Shown one piece after another: positions 1-9,008 of a stretch of DNA of 64,000 bases; position 1 is the first letter of the stretch, and each line of letters starts with the position of its first letter. The position numbers and the translations under genes were made by a program. The notes under the pieces were generated by a model. That model saw only the letters and a list, made by a program, of their open reading frames with translations. It searched no databases and was not told where the DNA came from. The DNA comes from an uncultured Eubacteriales bacterium (GTDB lineage: Bacteria > Bacillota > Clostridia > Oscillospirales > Oscillospiraceae), in the NCBI GenBank assembly GCA_900544975.1, contig UQXI01000001.1, positions 1 through 64,000 of the forward strand, read 5' to 3'.

Positions 1-8
1 CCCAGGCG

Positions 9-165
9 GTAGGGTGCGGCCTCCTGGACGCACCGGCGGTAGAATGTTCCGTATCCCGTCACATTTGGGCAAATCCGGACCGGCTCTCAGGCCGGTACGA
101 ATTCGCCCGGGACGGGAGCCACGGTCAGCCCCTTCTGCCGGTGCGTCCGGGAGGCCGCACCCTAC
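9..165. repeat. MITE-like intergenic repeat, family R1, complete copy
   Basis: The unit is bounded by 29-base terminal inverted repeats at 9-37 and 137-165 (one mismatch); the outer end starts GTAGGGTGCGGCCTCC. About 100 bases lie between the arms. The same arms and a recognisably similar interior recur at 17717-17875, and right-half copies lie at 10288-10345 and 10560-10647. No coding potential. Mobility is inferred only from copy number and structure. Confidence 0.8.
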
Positions 166-199
166 GGCGCTTCCCACAGCATGCTTCTGTATTTTATGA

Positions 200-244
200 G
201 GGGCTGCCTCTCATGATTTCGAAAAATCATTTTGAGACAGCCCC
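200..244 (-). terminator. Terminator-like hairpin after protease 1
   Basis: Long imperfect stem (GGGGCTG at 200-206 pairs with CAGCCCC at 238-244, continued inwards by ATGATTT/AAATCAT) 29 bases past the stop codon of the protease. There is no strong T tract on the minus strand, so intrinsic termination is likely but not certain. Confidence 0.55.
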
Positions 245-272
245 AAACCTTGCTGCCGCCGTAGCGCAGCGC

Positions 273-3200
273 TTATTTCAGGAACAGGCTGTTGACTACC
301 AGTCCTGTGCCGATCTCGCAGACCGGCGTGGCGCAGGCAGTGCCCAAACCGATGGTGCACAGCACCGACTCATGCCGGGCCCCGTCGTAGTACTGGGTAC
401 GCAGGTCACGAATTGCATACACCGTACCCGTGAGCGTATCCTTCACAAAGCTGCGACCGCCAACGAAATCGCCCCAGTATTTGGCGAAAATCGCCTGCTG
501 CACAGGAGATCTCTTCCCTTCCAAATCAATGCTGGTGAGCATACCTGCGGTAAAGCCATCCACGAAGTACAACTTCCCATCATGGAACAGGAGGTTCGAG
601 GGACGGGCCACCGAGTCCTTCATGATCTGCTCCTTGATCGCACCTGTGGCAGGGTCCACCTCGGCAATGATAGCTTTGAAGGAGTCCACAATCGGGGAGA
701 TGTTGTAGGCCTCCATCGCGGCGTACAGCTTGCCCGTTTCCGGATCATAGGTCATATCCACCACGCTGTACGGCGCGTCCACATAGTAGACCAGGCCTGC
801 TCCCAGTTTATCCTGGGCCTCCAGGCTCTCGGTGAGGCCGTGGATGCCGCTGCCCACCTGGGTCCGCTGGAAGGTCTCCGTATCCACGGTGTAGAAGTAC
901 CCTTCTGCGTCGTAGGAGTACAGGGTCTCACCGGCCAGGACCGAAGCCGTGATCTTAGCCTCGCCCTCTGCGTCCTCCCGCAGGGTGGTCACCTCCCCTG
1001 TGGTTTCGTCAAAGCTGATCCACCGGGTATTCAGCTCGTCGTAGCCGTAGAACTTCCGCTCATGGTCCAAAACCATGACGGTGCAGGAGTCAGAAGCCCC
1101 CTCAGCCGTGCTTGCGGTGATGGTCACTGTGCCGGTGGCCACCGGCGTCACCACACCGCCGGACACTGTGGCGACAGTTTCATCGCTGGAGGTCCAGGTG
1201 AGGCTCCCTTCCACCTGGGCCACGCTCACCGGCAGAAGGGTGGCGGGCAGCGTCAAGGGCGTGCCCACTGCCGCAACCATCGTCTCCGGCAGCCGGACGC
1301 CTGTGGCCTGCAGGGTGGCAGGTGTTGCCGGCTCCTCCTCCGGGATGCTGAAGAGAGAGGTTACCTCAATGCCCAGGCTCTTTTGCTTGCCGCTGGCGGC
1401 GTCAATGACGCCCAGGGAGACGGCATATCCGGTCTCCCGGTCCAGGCGCATCAGTTTGCTGCCAAAGCCGCTGGTTTGCGCCCAGTAAATGGTGTCGTTG
1501 TTGTAATCATAGTGCATACTCTGATACATGGAGCCGGACATGCTGGTGCTGCTCCGATATGTGGCCTCTGCCGTGTCCTTATTGAGCTGATACAGATAGC
1601 CGGCGGCATTCACCGCGTACAGAGCGCCCTCGTTGTCACAGGCCAGGGCGACCATCTCATAGCCGGTATCGCCTACCACAGTAAAGAGGCCGGTCTTCAG
1701 ATCCATCTGCGCCAGGGCGCCGGTGTTCCGGTCATCCGACAGCACAGCAAACATGGTACCGGTGGTATAATCGAAGGCCATGTCCCGCACGAAGCAGTCC
1801 ACCTGGGCCAGCACCTCATAGGAGAAGTTGGCAGGGTCTATCTTCAGGGTGTAGTAGAGATAATCCTTATTGCTCTGGCCGCTGGCGTAGATACTTCCGT
1901 TATAGTACGCGCCGGCGTAAATCGCAATGTCGCTGGCCGCGGACAGGAGCTTCCCTTCACTGGGACGCAGAATGGGAATTTCGCCCCAGCGTTCAACGGA
2001 GAGGCCATTGAGGCCATCGCCAAAGTCGTACAGCAAAAAGCCATACAGACTGCCCAGATCCGGATTTACCACCACCTGGGCCGTCAAAGGCTCCAGGCCC
2101 TCCACGGTGACCGTGAGGACCGTCTCGCCGGCACAGACGCCGGTAATCAGGCCGTTTTCATCTACTGTGGCAACCGTCTCATCCGCCATGGTATAGGTGG
2201 GGCGACAGGTGGCATTCCAGGGCTCCAGCGTCAGCTGGACCTGCACCGTCTCATGCTCCGTCAGTTCAACCCACTCCGGGATGGAAACCCGGCTAGGCGC
2301 CACCACAGGAGTCTCCGGCTCCGGATTCAAAAGGATCAGAAGGCCGGTATTCTCCGCTGTCCGGTTCTGGCCGCCCACAGCGCCAGTGGCGATGATCCGC
2401 AGATCCTCCCAGGTGCTGAGGTCAATCCAGTGAATGAGATTCTTCTCATCGGCCCACAGCAGGCCGTTGTTTTCCTGAGAGTACACCAGCGATCCGGACC
2501 CAGTCCGGTCTGCCAGCCTCTCGCCCAAGGACGTTTCACTCACAAAGGCCAGACTATCTCCAGTCAGCTGGCCCTTCACCAGGGCCGCCTCGTAGGTCTC
2601 CTGGCTTTCGGTGACAAAGTAGAAGTTCCCTCCATAGTCGATGGCCATGCCGCCCTTGGGAGCGCCGAACTCGCCGCTCAGCTTCTGGACCTTGGCGGTC
2701 TCGCCGCTGGCAGGGTTCACCCGAAGGAGGAAATACTCCGTTTCCCAGGTGGAGGCGTTTTCCTCTTCAGTCAGACCATACAGGAAGCCATCGGCATAGT
2801 TTACAGCCATAGCCAGGATTTTGCCCTGGGTCTCGCCCACTGCCGTTCCGGTAAAATCTGTGGGGTTCAGGCGGTAAAGGGTGCTGTTGTAAATGGTGTT
2901 ATAGTCCTCGTCATAGCTCTCCTCACAGTCGAAGGCATAGACAAAGCCCTTCATGTAAGCGGCAGCCGTGATGGGGCCGGTCTCCGCCGTACCGGACAGC
3001 GCCAGGCCGTTCTGAGGCTGGCCCGCCGCCAGGTGGACCCACTGGCTTCCCTTGCTGTTGTACAGGTATGCCTCTCCTGTGACGGCGTTGACCTGCACCT
3101 GGCAGGAAACCGTCAGGCCGCCAGCCTGGGCAGTGACCGTGGCAGTCCCCACGCCGGTCGCCTTCACAATGCCATCGGATACTGTGGCAACCTCCGGATT

Positions 3201-6200
3201 GTCCGAGGTCCAGGTCACGTTCTCCATGCCTGCATAGTAAGGCTTCGGCAGGCAGGTGAGGACGGCGGTCTGATTCATGGTCAAATACAGTTCCGTCTTG
3301 GACAGGAGCAGCGCCGTAGCCGCTTCATTCTCAGGCAGCAGGGCCCGGCCGCAGTCATAGGGCTTGAACAGGCCGCTGAGCTCCGCGTTGTCCGCAGTCT
3401 TCACCATAGACAGCAGGCTGCCGTCTTCTTTGTTGACTTCGAAGAAATAACCCCTGCCAGTCTTGCCCTGGTAACCGGCCCAATAGAGCTTGTCGGTCTC
3501 ATGGTCCACCGTCATGCTCTGGGCATAGGCGGGGTAGTAGCTGCTCTTTTGGGCCATGCCAGTGGCTGTGACGGTCTCCGCATCCACAGTATAGAGGCGG
3601 CCCTCACTGACATCCACCGCAAACAGCTGGCCCTCGTTGTCGCAGGCCAAGGTCAGCAGCTGGGTATCTTCATAGTCTACCCCCTCAATTATGCCCAGAT
3701 CCGTCACCTTACCAGTGAGGTAGTCCACCGTCATCAGGTGGCCCCCCTCGTTCTCCTTCAGCTCGTCTGTAAGAACATAGAGGGTATCCGTGCTGTAGTC
3801 AAAGGCCATATCCAGAGCGGAATAGGTCTTGCCAAAGAAGCCGCTGCCGATTTTCAGATCACCCAGCTTCGTTCTGACCCAGGAGCCGGCCTTCATGGTG
3901 AAAATCTGGCTGTTGACATCAATGCCGATGATGTAGCCGTCCACATACTCCGCAGCCGCCACAACCGGATCGCCGCTGTCGTACTGGGAGGTGTGCTGGA
4001 GCATTTCACTGGCATCTTCAAAGGAGTACCAACCATTGAGTCCATCCGTTGCGTACAGGTACCCGCCAATCACAGGGGAGCTGTACCGCCGGTAGGCATA
4101 GAAGGAATCGAAGCTTACGTTGTTTGCGCCTGCAAAGGAGATCTCATAGTAGGACTCGTTGCAGCCATAGTCGCAAACCGCAATGCGGAAGGTGGCGTCG
4201 TACTTGCTCACATCGATGGACACCAAGGTCTTCTCGCCGGGCTTCACATCCACCGGGATGTATTCGTAAGCCACGCCAGCCTCTGTCATGGGCACCACGG
4301 CGGCAATGTCGTAGTTGTCGGAGACGTAGAACTCCAACCGGCGTCCGTCGGTATAGGGATTGTACAGATAGGCAATCTCATCGGTATAGAGCTTGGGGGC
4401 TTCCGTGTCAATGATCACCGGAACCACCACACGATCGTCCAGATCCGCCTCATCGGCAAACCCGTCATCCAGCTCGCCATCATCCAGGAAGGCGTCGATG
4501 GTGAGCGTCACCCGGTCGTTGTTTGCCACTGCGTAGCTGCCATCAGGATTTTTGAAGTCGTAAGGAGCGCAGGCATTGCTGTAGACCAAGGGCATGCAGA
4601 TGCCGTACCCATTCATGTAGAAGCTCTTGCGGGCATAGGCGTACCACTCATAGAACAGCTGATTTCCCGCTTCATCGGTCCAGGTGAAGTCCACCAGCTC
4701 CGCTGCCCGCATCATACCCAGATAGATTTCATCGATCATATCCAGATACCCATCGCCGTTGGGGGACAGAACATTGTGGGCCGGATCATAGGCCTCCGCC
4801 ACATAGGGATTCAGTCCCAGATTGGAATGGCTGGAACCATAGTTGGTAAAAAGCACATTGGGATACCGGTTGCACAGCACATCCTGGCCCTCATAGTACC
4901 AGCCGATGTCAAAGACCTTGGCATCGCTCCAGTTGCCGTAGAAGCCCATGAAGGGAAGGCTCAGGTCCACCGCGTCCTCGCTCTGGGCATACAGGCGGAC
5001 AAAGCCGTCTACGTAAATGCCATTTTCGTAATACTCGTCCATGTAGGCCTTGTCCGCATCGGTCAAGGTCACCGTAACATGTACCGTAGCCGTGCCGTTG
5101 GCAGGCACCTTCACCACATCCAGGGCGGTAAAGCCAGCAGAGACCTTCTCAAAGAGGATCTGCACATCTGCCGTGTCCAGAATGCCGTCGCCATTCAGGT
5201 CCAAGTCCTGGCGTACCGTCTCGCTCAGCGCTTCCAGGCCGTTGACGCCGTCCAGAAGGACCTGAACATCGGTCATATCCACTGCGCCGTCGCCGTTCAC
5301 ATCATAGAGCTTCGGCAGCTGTCCGTTTTCTGCGCAGAAGACCACCGAGGCGTCCAAGGCTCTGGAGGTCTCGCCCATAAAGGTATAACCGGGGTAATCC
5401 AGATTCACCTGATCCGTCAAAGCGACGCCGTCCAGGGTATACACCTGCTCCCGGTCCGACAGGTTATTCACCTGGAAGGAGAAGCGGTACACACCGGTCC
5501 GGTTGTCGTCGTCACCCATGGAGATCTTGGGTGTCTGCTCCGCGCCGTTACCGGCAGTGAGATAAGCGGGGCTGATGATGGCGTTGTACACGTTGGCAGA
5601 GCCTGCGCCCTGCTTCCGGGGGGAGTACAGAATGCCAGAGGGCTCTTCCACCGGCACAGCAGTGCTCATGATCAGGGCCTCGGCAACCGTATGAGTTTGG
5701 CTATCTGTGAGATCATACGTATCCCGCAGGTACTCCAGCACCAGGGCGCTCATACCAGCAATGTGGGGAGACGCCATCGAGGTACCGCTGAGGGTACCAT
5801 ACGTGCCATCAGTCAACGTAGAATAGATGTTTCCGCCAGGCGCAGCCACATCGGGGGAAAGCTGCAAGTCCGGGGTGACGCCCCAGGAGGAGAAATCGCT
5901 CATGGTGCCGCCCAGGGGATTGGGGGTCTCCGTCATAACATCGGCGGGCATGACCTCCAGGGTCCCCACGCCGTCTGTGGCCTTGGCCGCCAGGAGTTCT
6001 CCGCTGGCCTTGGTGATAAACGCATTGGGCACCACACCGGCGTCCACCATGTTAACCAGGCTGCCGTCTACATTGTCATAAACCAAGCATGCAACCGCGC
6101 CGGCATTGGCGGCGTTCTGCTGCTTCATCGTAAAGTCCAGGGAACCGCGGGATACCACCGCCACCCGTCCGGCAACATCCAGGCCCTGATAATCCTCCGC

Positions 6201-7766
6201 CGCACCGTAGCCCGGAACCATCACATACTCCAGAGAGTTTCCGGACAGGGAGGTAAAGGGAACCCGGCCGGCATCGGAGAAGACGACTTTCTCTTCCCCA
6301 ACCACCAGGTAGTTGAGCATCAGCCGGGTGTTCTCCAGACTGGCCACGCAGGTGGCGCCGATGTAGGTACCGGGAGAGGAGACGATCCCATTGTCCGGGT
6401 CCTCGGTCAGGTTCAGGTTGGTGCCGAAGCCGTTGTAGGCGGCGGCAGAGGCGCTGTTGCCGGCGGCAATGGCCACCACCATATCGCTCTCCAGAATCTT
6501 TCCGTAAATTTTATTGACCGTATCCGACTCGTCCGTGAAGCCGCTGGGAGAGCCCAGGGACAGGTTGACCACATCCGCATTCAGCCGGATGGCATCCTCC
6601 ACAGCTGCCAGAACATCGTCGTTATAAGCGCCGCCGTTCACGCCAAAGACCTTCAACACCAGGATCTGCGCATCGGGAGCCACACCAACCACAGGCGTGC
6701 CCTCGATGGCATTGGCGGCGGCAATGCCCGCCACGTGGGTGCCGTGGTCGCCCTGGTTGTCATGGTCATGGGTCACATCCAAGCCAGAATCCACGTAGTT
6801 GAAGGCATAGGGAATCTTCTCGCTGCGGTACAGCTTGTCCGCCGTCAGCTTCACGGCGCTGGTGGAAGCATAGCGGGTATAGGCGTTCAGGGATTCCAGC
6901 ACCCCGCCGATTTCCTCCTTGGTCAGGGAATCCTCTGTGAGCTCCGGAGCTGCCGCAAAGGAGGGATGGTCCAGATCCAGGCCCGTATCAATGACGGCAA
7001 TCCGCATCCCCTGGCCGGTATAGCCCAGCGTCTCCCAAGTCATAGCGGAGCCAAAGGTTTCCTTGGTGGCGTACATGCTGGGGTCACTCACGGCGGCTCC
7101 GGCGGCGGTCATGTCTGCGGGCACATCATACTTCTGCGCCACGAAGGCATCGTACACCCCGTCCAGCTTCCGGATGCTTTCCAGAGCGCCGTAGGGGACT
7201 TCCAAGGCCAGACCGCTGAAGGCCACATTGTAGTGATAGCGCACAGCAAGGGGCGCATCCGGCTCCGAAGCAGTGGCCGCCTTTGCAGCCAGCCCCGTCA
7301 TTTCACTCTGGACGCGCTCCACCGCCTGGCTGATTTTCTCAACCATGGCATCCTGGGTCGCCGTCATCGCTTCTACCTGGCGGGCCACCCTGGCCCCATT
7401 GGCGGCAATCTGGTCTGTGGTAAAGCCCTGATCCAGCAGCGCCTCTTCCTCCAGAACCACAATCACCCGGACCGTCTCGTCCTCGTCATAAAGCGCTTCC
7501 TGCACCTGCTGGCCAGCCTGGTCCCGCTTCAGGTCCACGCCGGGATTTTCAATTTCCTTTGCCGTCACCTCAGGCGTAGCTGCCTGCTCCGCCTGTGCTT
7601 CCTGAGGAAGCGCTTCCGGCAAAGCCTCCGCCTGCAGCCGGTCTTCTCCCGTGATGGGAGTTGCGGCTGCCTGCTCGTCGTCTGCCGCCAAAACTTGCGC
7701 TGGAAGCAGGGTGGCAATCATGCACAAAACCAACAGGAGGGAAAGTACACGGTTCATTCGTTTCAT
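273..7766 (-). CDS. Giant secreted S8 (lactocepin-like) serine protease with nested dockerin and BIG2 domains (protease 1)
   Basis: Predicted extracellular endopeptidase of 2497 residues. Seen in order: signal peptide (about 1-27); propeptide region; subtilisin domain with triad Asp260 (VIDTG), His341 (DHGTHVAG) and Ser663 (GTSMASP), with a PA-like insert between His and Ser; an Fn3_5-like domain interrupted by a type I dockerin at about 820-875 (loops DVNGDGAVDMTD and DLNGDGILDTAD); a lactocepin-type segment with an SPNGDGYLD motif; then propeller-like repeats (pattern LYxxD..TG) alternating with three BIG2 domains near 1489-1557, 1825-1900 and 2153-2231. There is no SLH, LPXTG or membrane anchor. 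The start ATG has an AAGGAGGAG site, 18 bases after the SLH-cohesin gene, so the two are probably co-translated. The dockerin suggests docking onto that protein's cohesin (inference). Substrate unknown. A 2518-residue paralogue lies at 31860-39416. Confidence 0.92.
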   Translation of the reverse strand: MKRMNRVLSLLLVLCMIATLLPAQVLAADDEQAAATPITGEDRLQAEALPEALPQEAQAEQAATPEVTAKEIENPGVDLKRDQAGQQVQEALYDEDETVRVIVVLEEEALLDQGFTTDQIAANGARVARQVEAMTATQDAMVEKISQAVERVQSEMTGLAAKAATASEPDAPLAVRYHYNVAFSGLALEVPYGALESIRKLDGVYDAFVAQKYDVPADMTAAGAAVSDPSMYATKETFGSAMTWETLGYTGQGMRIAVIDTGLDLDHPSFAAAPELTEDSLTKEEIGGVLESLNAYTRYASTSAVKLTADKLYRSEKIPYAFNYVDSGLDVTHDHDNQGDHGTHVAGIAAANAIEGTPVVGVAPDAQILVLKVFGVNGGAYNDDVLAAVEDAIRLNADVVNLSLGSPSGFTDESDTVNKIYGKILESDMVVAIAAGNSASAAAYNGFGTNLNLTEDPDNGIVSSPGTYIGATCVASLENTRLMLNYLVVGEEKVVFSDAGRVPFTSLSGNSLEYVMVPGYGAAEDYQGLDVAGRVAVVSRGSLDFTMKQQNAANAGAVACLVYDNVDGSLVNMVDAGVVPNAFITKASGELLAAKATDGVGTLEVMPADVMTETPNPLGGTMSDFSSWGVTPDLQLSPDVAAPGGNIYSTLTDGTYGTLSGTSMASPHIAGMSALVLEYLRDTYDLTDSQTHTVAEALIMSTAVPVEEPSGILYSPRKQGAGSANVYNAIISPAYLTAGNGAEQTPKISMGDDDNRTGVYRFSFQVNNLSDREQVYTLDGVALTDQVNLDYPGYTFMGETSRALDASVVFCAENGQLPKLYDVNGDGAVDMTDVQVLLDGVNGLEALSETVRQDLDLNGDGILDTADVQILFEKVSAGFTALDVVKVPANGTATVHVTVTLTDADKAYMDEYYENGIYVDGFVRLYAQSEDAVDLSLPFMGFYGNWSDAKVFDIGWYYEGQDVLCNRYPNVLFTNYGSSHSNLGLNPYVAEAYDPAHNVLSPNGDGYLDMIDEIYLGMMRAAELVDFTWTDEAGNQLFYEWYAYARKSFYMNGYGICMPLVYSNACAPYDFKNPDGSYAVANNDRVTLTIDAFLDDGELDDGFADEADLDDRVVVPVIIDTEAPKLYTDEIAYLYNPYTDGRRLEFYVSDNYDIAAVVPMTEAGVAYEYIPVDVKPGEKTLVSIDVSKYDATFRIAVCDYGCNESYYEISFAGANNVSFDSFYAYRRYSSPVIGGYLYATDGLNGWYSFEDASEMLQHTSQYDSGDPVVAAAEYVDGYIIGIDVNSQIFTMKAGSWVRTKLGDLKIGSGFFGKTYSALDMAFDYSTDTLYVLTDELKENEGGHLMTVDYLTGKVTDLGIIEGVDYEDTQLLTLACDNEGQLFAVDVSEGRLYTVDAETVTATGMAQKSSYYPAYAQSMTVDHETDKLYWAGYQGKTGRGYFFEVNKEDGSLLSMVKTADNAELSGLFKPYDCGRALLPENEAATALLLSKTELYLTMNQTAVLTCLPKPYYAGMENVTWTSDNPEVATVSDGIVKATGVGTATVTAQAGGLTVSCQVQVNAVTGEAYLYNSKGSQWVHLAAGQPQNGLALSGTAETGPITAAAYMKGFVYAFDCEESYDEDYNTIYNSTLYRLNPTDFTGTAVGETQGKILAMAVNYADGFLYGLTEEENASTWETEYFLLRVNPASGETAKVQKLSGEFGAPKGGMAIDYGGNFYFVTESQETYEAALVKGQLTGDSLAFVSETSLGERLADRTGSGSLVYSQENNGLLWADEKNLIHWIDLSTWEDLRIIATGAVGGQNRTAENTGLLILLNPEPETPVVAPSRVSIPEWVELTEHETVQVQLTLEPWNATCRPTYTMADETVATVDENGLITGVCAGETVLTVTVEGLEPLTAQVVVNPDLGSLYGFLLYDFGDGLNGLSVERWGEIPILRPSEGKLLSAASDIAIYAGAYYNGSIYASGQSNKDYLYYTLKIDPANFSYEVLAQVDCFVRDMAFDYTTGTMFAVLSDDRNTGALAQMDLKTGLFTVVGDTGYEMVALACDNEGALYAVNAAGYLYQLNKDTAEATYRSSTSMSGSMYQSMHYDYNNDTIYWAQTSGFGSKLMRLDRETGYAVSLGVIDAASGKQKSLGIEVTSLFSIPEEEPATPATLQATGVRLPETMVAAVGTPLTLPATLLPVSVAQVEGSLTWTSSDETVATVSGGVVTPVATGTVTITASTAEGASDSCTVMVLDHERKFYGYDELNTRWISFDETTGEVTTLREDAEGEAKITASVLAGETLYSYDAEGYFYTVDTETFQRTQVGSGIHGLTESLEAQDKLGAGLVYYVDAPYSVVDMTYDPETGKLYAAMEAYNISPIVDSFKAIIAEVDPATGAIKEQIMKDSVARPSNLLFHDGKLYFVDGFTAGMLTSIDLEGKRSPVQQAIFAKYWGDFVGGRSFVKDTLTGTVYAIRDLRTQYYDGARHESVLCTIGLGTACATPVCEIGTGLVVNSLFLK

Positions 7767-7784
7767 ATCCGGCTCCTCCTTCTT

Positions 7785-8783
7785 TTACAGCTGCCCATAG
7801 CGGCAGAAGATTGCAGCCGCCTGAGCGCGGGTGGCGCTGCCTCTGGGAAGCAGATAGCTCCCGGGGTAGCCCTCTAATATTTCCTCTTTCACGGCCCAGG
7901 CCACAGGGGCTTCCGCCCAGTCTGCCACCTTCCCGGCATCCACAAACTGACCGAGGTCCGCCTGCCCGGTCACATCCTGTCCCGTTGCCTTTGCATACCG
8001 GTACAGCATGGTCACCAGCTCCTGGCGGCTGATGGCTTGGTGCGGCGCAAATTGGGTCTGGCTCACACCATTGGTCACGCCGTGCTCCACAGCCCATGCC
8101 ACAGCCGCTCCATAGTACTGGGCCGTGTCCACGTCCGTAAACGCCGTCTCCAGACTCTCCACAGCCGGGTTTCCCGCCAAGCGGTACAGCACTGTCACAA
8201 ACATAGCCCGGTCCATCTTACCCTCAGGGATGAATTTCGTCTCGGTGACGCCCTGGAATAAGCCCTCGTGGTAGGCCTTCAGAATTTCCTCTTTGGCCCA
8301 GTGGTTTTCGATGTCCTGGAAGGGGTTGTATGCCAGAGACACGGCGTCCCCTTCTACCGTCCGTTTCTCCTCCCCGGCATAAACCTCACTGGCCTCTGCT
8401 GTGAAGGTCCCATCCTGGGTCACCTGGAAAGTCAACTCCACCATGGGGGTCTTCTCTGCCGTGAGGTTGCTGCCGACCCAAGCCAGGCAGACCTCCCCTG
8501 CCGTCTCCCCGTTTACGCTGGAGGCTCCGAAGCTCCCCAGAACCCGGGAACCGGTCAAGGTGGATACCTTGGGATCATAGGTGGCAGTGAGGCGGCCGTT
8601 GGTCACCCCTTCGCCGCCTTCCAGGTAGACTGTCACAACCGCGTTCCCTGCACGGTACTCTGCGGTCATAGTCAACCGGGCCTCGGCTGTTCTTTCGCTT
8701 CCGGTCCCTGCCGCCCATGCGCCAGTGGTCATGGTAAGCACTAGGACCAGGGCCAGAAGCAGTGCGCTGATTCTTGTTTTCAC
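7785..8783 (-). CDS. Secreted cohesin-SLH anchoring protein (mini-scaffoldin), copy 1
   Basis: 332 residues from a GTG start (VKTRIS) with AGGAAG upstream; the frame stays open for 67 codons further up but without a comparable site. Signal peptide about 1-25. A cohesin-like beta-sandwich follows at about 33-150 (alternating strands, a TYDPKV motif near 68-73, and a VELTFQV strand near 115-121). Three SLH repeats fill about 155-205, 214-265 and 278-330 and should bind the secondary cell-wall polymer. In cellulosome systems this architecture (one cohesin plus SLH) anchors dockerin proteins to the surface. Here the next gene encodes a dockerin-bearing protease, its probable partner. The paralogue at 39432-40430 has the same length and layout. 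Cohesin assignment is by pattern only. Confidence 0.83.
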   Translation of the reverse strand: MKTRISALLLALVLVLTMTTGAWAAGTGSERTAEARLTMTAEYRAGNAVVTVYLEGGEGVTNGRLTATYDPKVSTLTGSRVLGSFGASSVNGETAGEVCLAWVGSNLTAEKTPMVELTFQVTQDGTFTAEASEVYAGEEKRTVEGDAVSLAYNPFQDIENHWAKEEILKAYHEGLFQGVTETKFIPEGKMDRAMFVTVLYRLAGNPAVESLETAFTDVDTAQYYGAAVAWAVEHGVTNGVSQTQFAPHQAISRQELVTMLYRYAKATGQDVTGQADLGQFVDAGKVADWAEAPVAWAVKEEILEGYPGSYLLPRGSATRAQAAAIFCRYGQL

Positions 8784-8921
8784 ATTGCTCTTCCTTTCTA
8801 TTTTGATTTTGGGTACATGTAAGCCAGCGCCGCTTGCTGCTAATGCGGTAAAGCACATGGGTACAGCAAGCTCCTCCCGCCGGGGCAAGATGAGATGCGG
8901 CACTTTCTTCTGTTTCAGTAT

Positions 8922-8950
8922 ATCATAGACCGCAGCTGAAAGAAAGTCGA
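8922..8950 (-). promoter_or_regulatory. Promoter of the cohesin-SLH/protease 1 operon
   Basis: Minus strand -35 TCGACT (8945-8950), 17-base spacer, -10 TATGAT (8922-8927), leaving a 5' leader of about 130 bases before the GTG start. Confidence 0.55.
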
Positions 8951-9008
8951 CTGCTTTGAGAAAATTATCCCACAAAGCAGCCAACTTCCCCTCTTAAGCA
9001 AGGTTATC

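Noticed and set aside
9..165. CRISPR repeat
   Set aside because: Arms are inverted, not direct, units are not regularly spaced, and there are no cas genes in the window.
141..7877. Plus-strand open frame of 2578 codons opposite protease 1 (and similar ones at 11396-16081 and 34044-40397)
   Set aside because: Antisense shadows. They have no signal, domain or ribosome site, read as His/Gln/Gly-rich low-complexity protein, and exist because the GC-rich protease codons avoid sequences that give stops on the other strand.
8784..8984. N-terminal extension of the copy 1 cohesin-SLH protein to an upstream start
   Set aside because: The added 67 residues precede the signal peptide and cover the promoter; the GTG at 8783 has a good site and the same start context as copy 2.
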